Source of the DNA: Nitrospirae bacterium GWC2_42_7
GTDB taxonomy: Bacteria; Nitrospirota; Thermodesulfovibrionia; Thermodesulfovibrionales; UBA6898
Reading direction: 5' to 3'
NCBI GenBank assembly: GCA_001803645.1
Contig: MHDW01000167.1
Span: forward strand, 9,346 to 14,886
Length of the DNA stretch: 5,541 bases
Shown: piece by piece, positions 5,021 through 5,541 of the stretch
How the letters are laid out: every line of letters begins with the position of its first letter
Position numbering within the stretch: position 1 is the first letter of the stretch
The notes under the pieces: generated by a model
Database searches by the model: none
Told to the model about the DNA's origin: nothing
The model's input: the letters and a program-made list of their open reading frames with translations, nothing else
Program-made: the position numbers and the translations under genes

Positions 5021-5541
5021 ATTAACTGCCTCTGTTTTACAGCCATATATTGCGAAACAAGATGCGAGCAGATCATCTCATTGTTTAACATTGAGAACTG
5101 CACTCCTTTTCTCTGAAGCTTTTTCTCAAGCTCCCTGAGATTGTGCCAGAGTATATGCCCTCCGAGTTTTTTGTAGACATCATCATCAGTTTTAACGATA
5201 GGACCTGAAAAAACAGGCTGTATGCCCTCAGGCCTTATCATTGCAGTTAAAATAAGATGCTTCCTGCAGAGCAGCTCAATATTTCTGATATAGCTTTCAG
5301 AGATCACAGGATCGTCAAGATTGGTCAGGAAAATAAGTAGGGCCCTTCTTCTTAACCTTAAGCCGATAAATGAACATAGCTCATCAAAATCCGGAGTGAC
5401 AATAGAAGGCTGGAGATCATGCAGGGCTTCGCGGCATGTGTTGTAATGCTCCCTGCCTGTTTTTGCCCTTATGAAATTATGAATTTTATTGCTGAAGCTT
5501 AAGACCCCGAACAGATCACCCTGACGCCTTGCTGCAACACC
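5017..5541 (-). CDS. DUF58 (vWA-like) protein, C-terminal fragment (5' end outside window)
   Basis: The frame is open from the window edge to a TGA at 5019-5017 and yields 174 residues. The GTG at 5307 is internal and not a start. The fragment matches the DUF58 C-terminal half: ARRQGDLFGVLSFSNKIHNF near residues 4-23 (the GDxxG-LxFS strand), REHYNTCREALHDLQP (30-45), LRRRALLIFLTNLDDP (63-78, the strand bearing the third metal-site position of vWA folds), RKHLILTAMIRP, and a C-terminal VSQYMAVKQRQLI helix. DUF58 proteins are vWA-like partners of MoxR AAA+ ATPases, and a moxR gene is expected upstream, beyond this window. The stop overlaps the SpoIIM start in ATGA, so the two are translationally coupled. 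At the expected LTD motif the sequence reads LTN, so metal binding at that position may be altered. The family assignment is good, while the substrate is unknown. Confidence 0.85.
   Translation of the reverse strand, partial: GVAARRQGDLFGVLSFSNKIHNFIRAKTGREHYNTCREALHDLQPSIVTPDFDELCSFIGLRLRRRALLIFLTNLDDPVISESYIRNIELLCRKHLILTAMIRPEGIQPVFSGPIVKTDDDVYKKLGGHILWHNLRELEKKLQRKGVQFSMLNNEMICSHLVSQYMAVKQRQLI

Overview
The window reads as ordinary chromosomal DNA from a Gram-negative bacterium of moderate GC content. A CsgG-family outer-membrane lipoprotein fragment points to an outer membrane. The protein sequences and the short dispersed palindromes look most like Nitrospirota (Thermodesulfovibrio-like) or a deltaproteobacterial lineage, but this placement is an impression from sequence style and was not tested. 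No phage, plasmid, CRISPR, rRNA or tRNA was seen.

Left part, plus strand (1-740). The 3' end of a CsgG-like gene is closed by a strong intrinsic terminator. After it comes a promoter and a small glycine-zipper membrane protein of 74 residues (475-699). A GC-rich hairpin (715-733) lies between this gene and the converging gene on the other strand.

Middle, minus strand (766-3151). pyrF (orotidine-5'-phosphate decarboxylase) is followed by a TrpE/PabB-family chorismate-utilising synthase subunit that has no glutaminase partner gene next to it. The 220-bp gap between them is largely filled by a compact MITE-like element (2247-2420). It has imperfect terminal inverted repeats of about 30 bp, an internal long hairpin and a separate 20-bp perfect palindrome.

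Right part, minus strand (3259-5541). Three genes with overlapping ends run DUF58 (partial) -> SpoIIM/DUF95 membrane protein -> RDD-family membrane protein. DUF58 and SpoIIM overlap by 4 bp, and SpoIIM and RDD by 8 bp. This is the known but functionally unresolved module that usually sits beside a MoxR AAA+ ATPase. It probably assembles or remodels something at the inner membrane. A sigma70-like promoter in the 107-bp gap below RDD suggests pyrF and the synthase can be transcribed separately from the membrane module.

The most unusual content is the nested repeat element between pyrF and the synthase gene, together with the mixed TrpE/PabB signature of that synthase. I did not find convincing evidence of a wholly new system.
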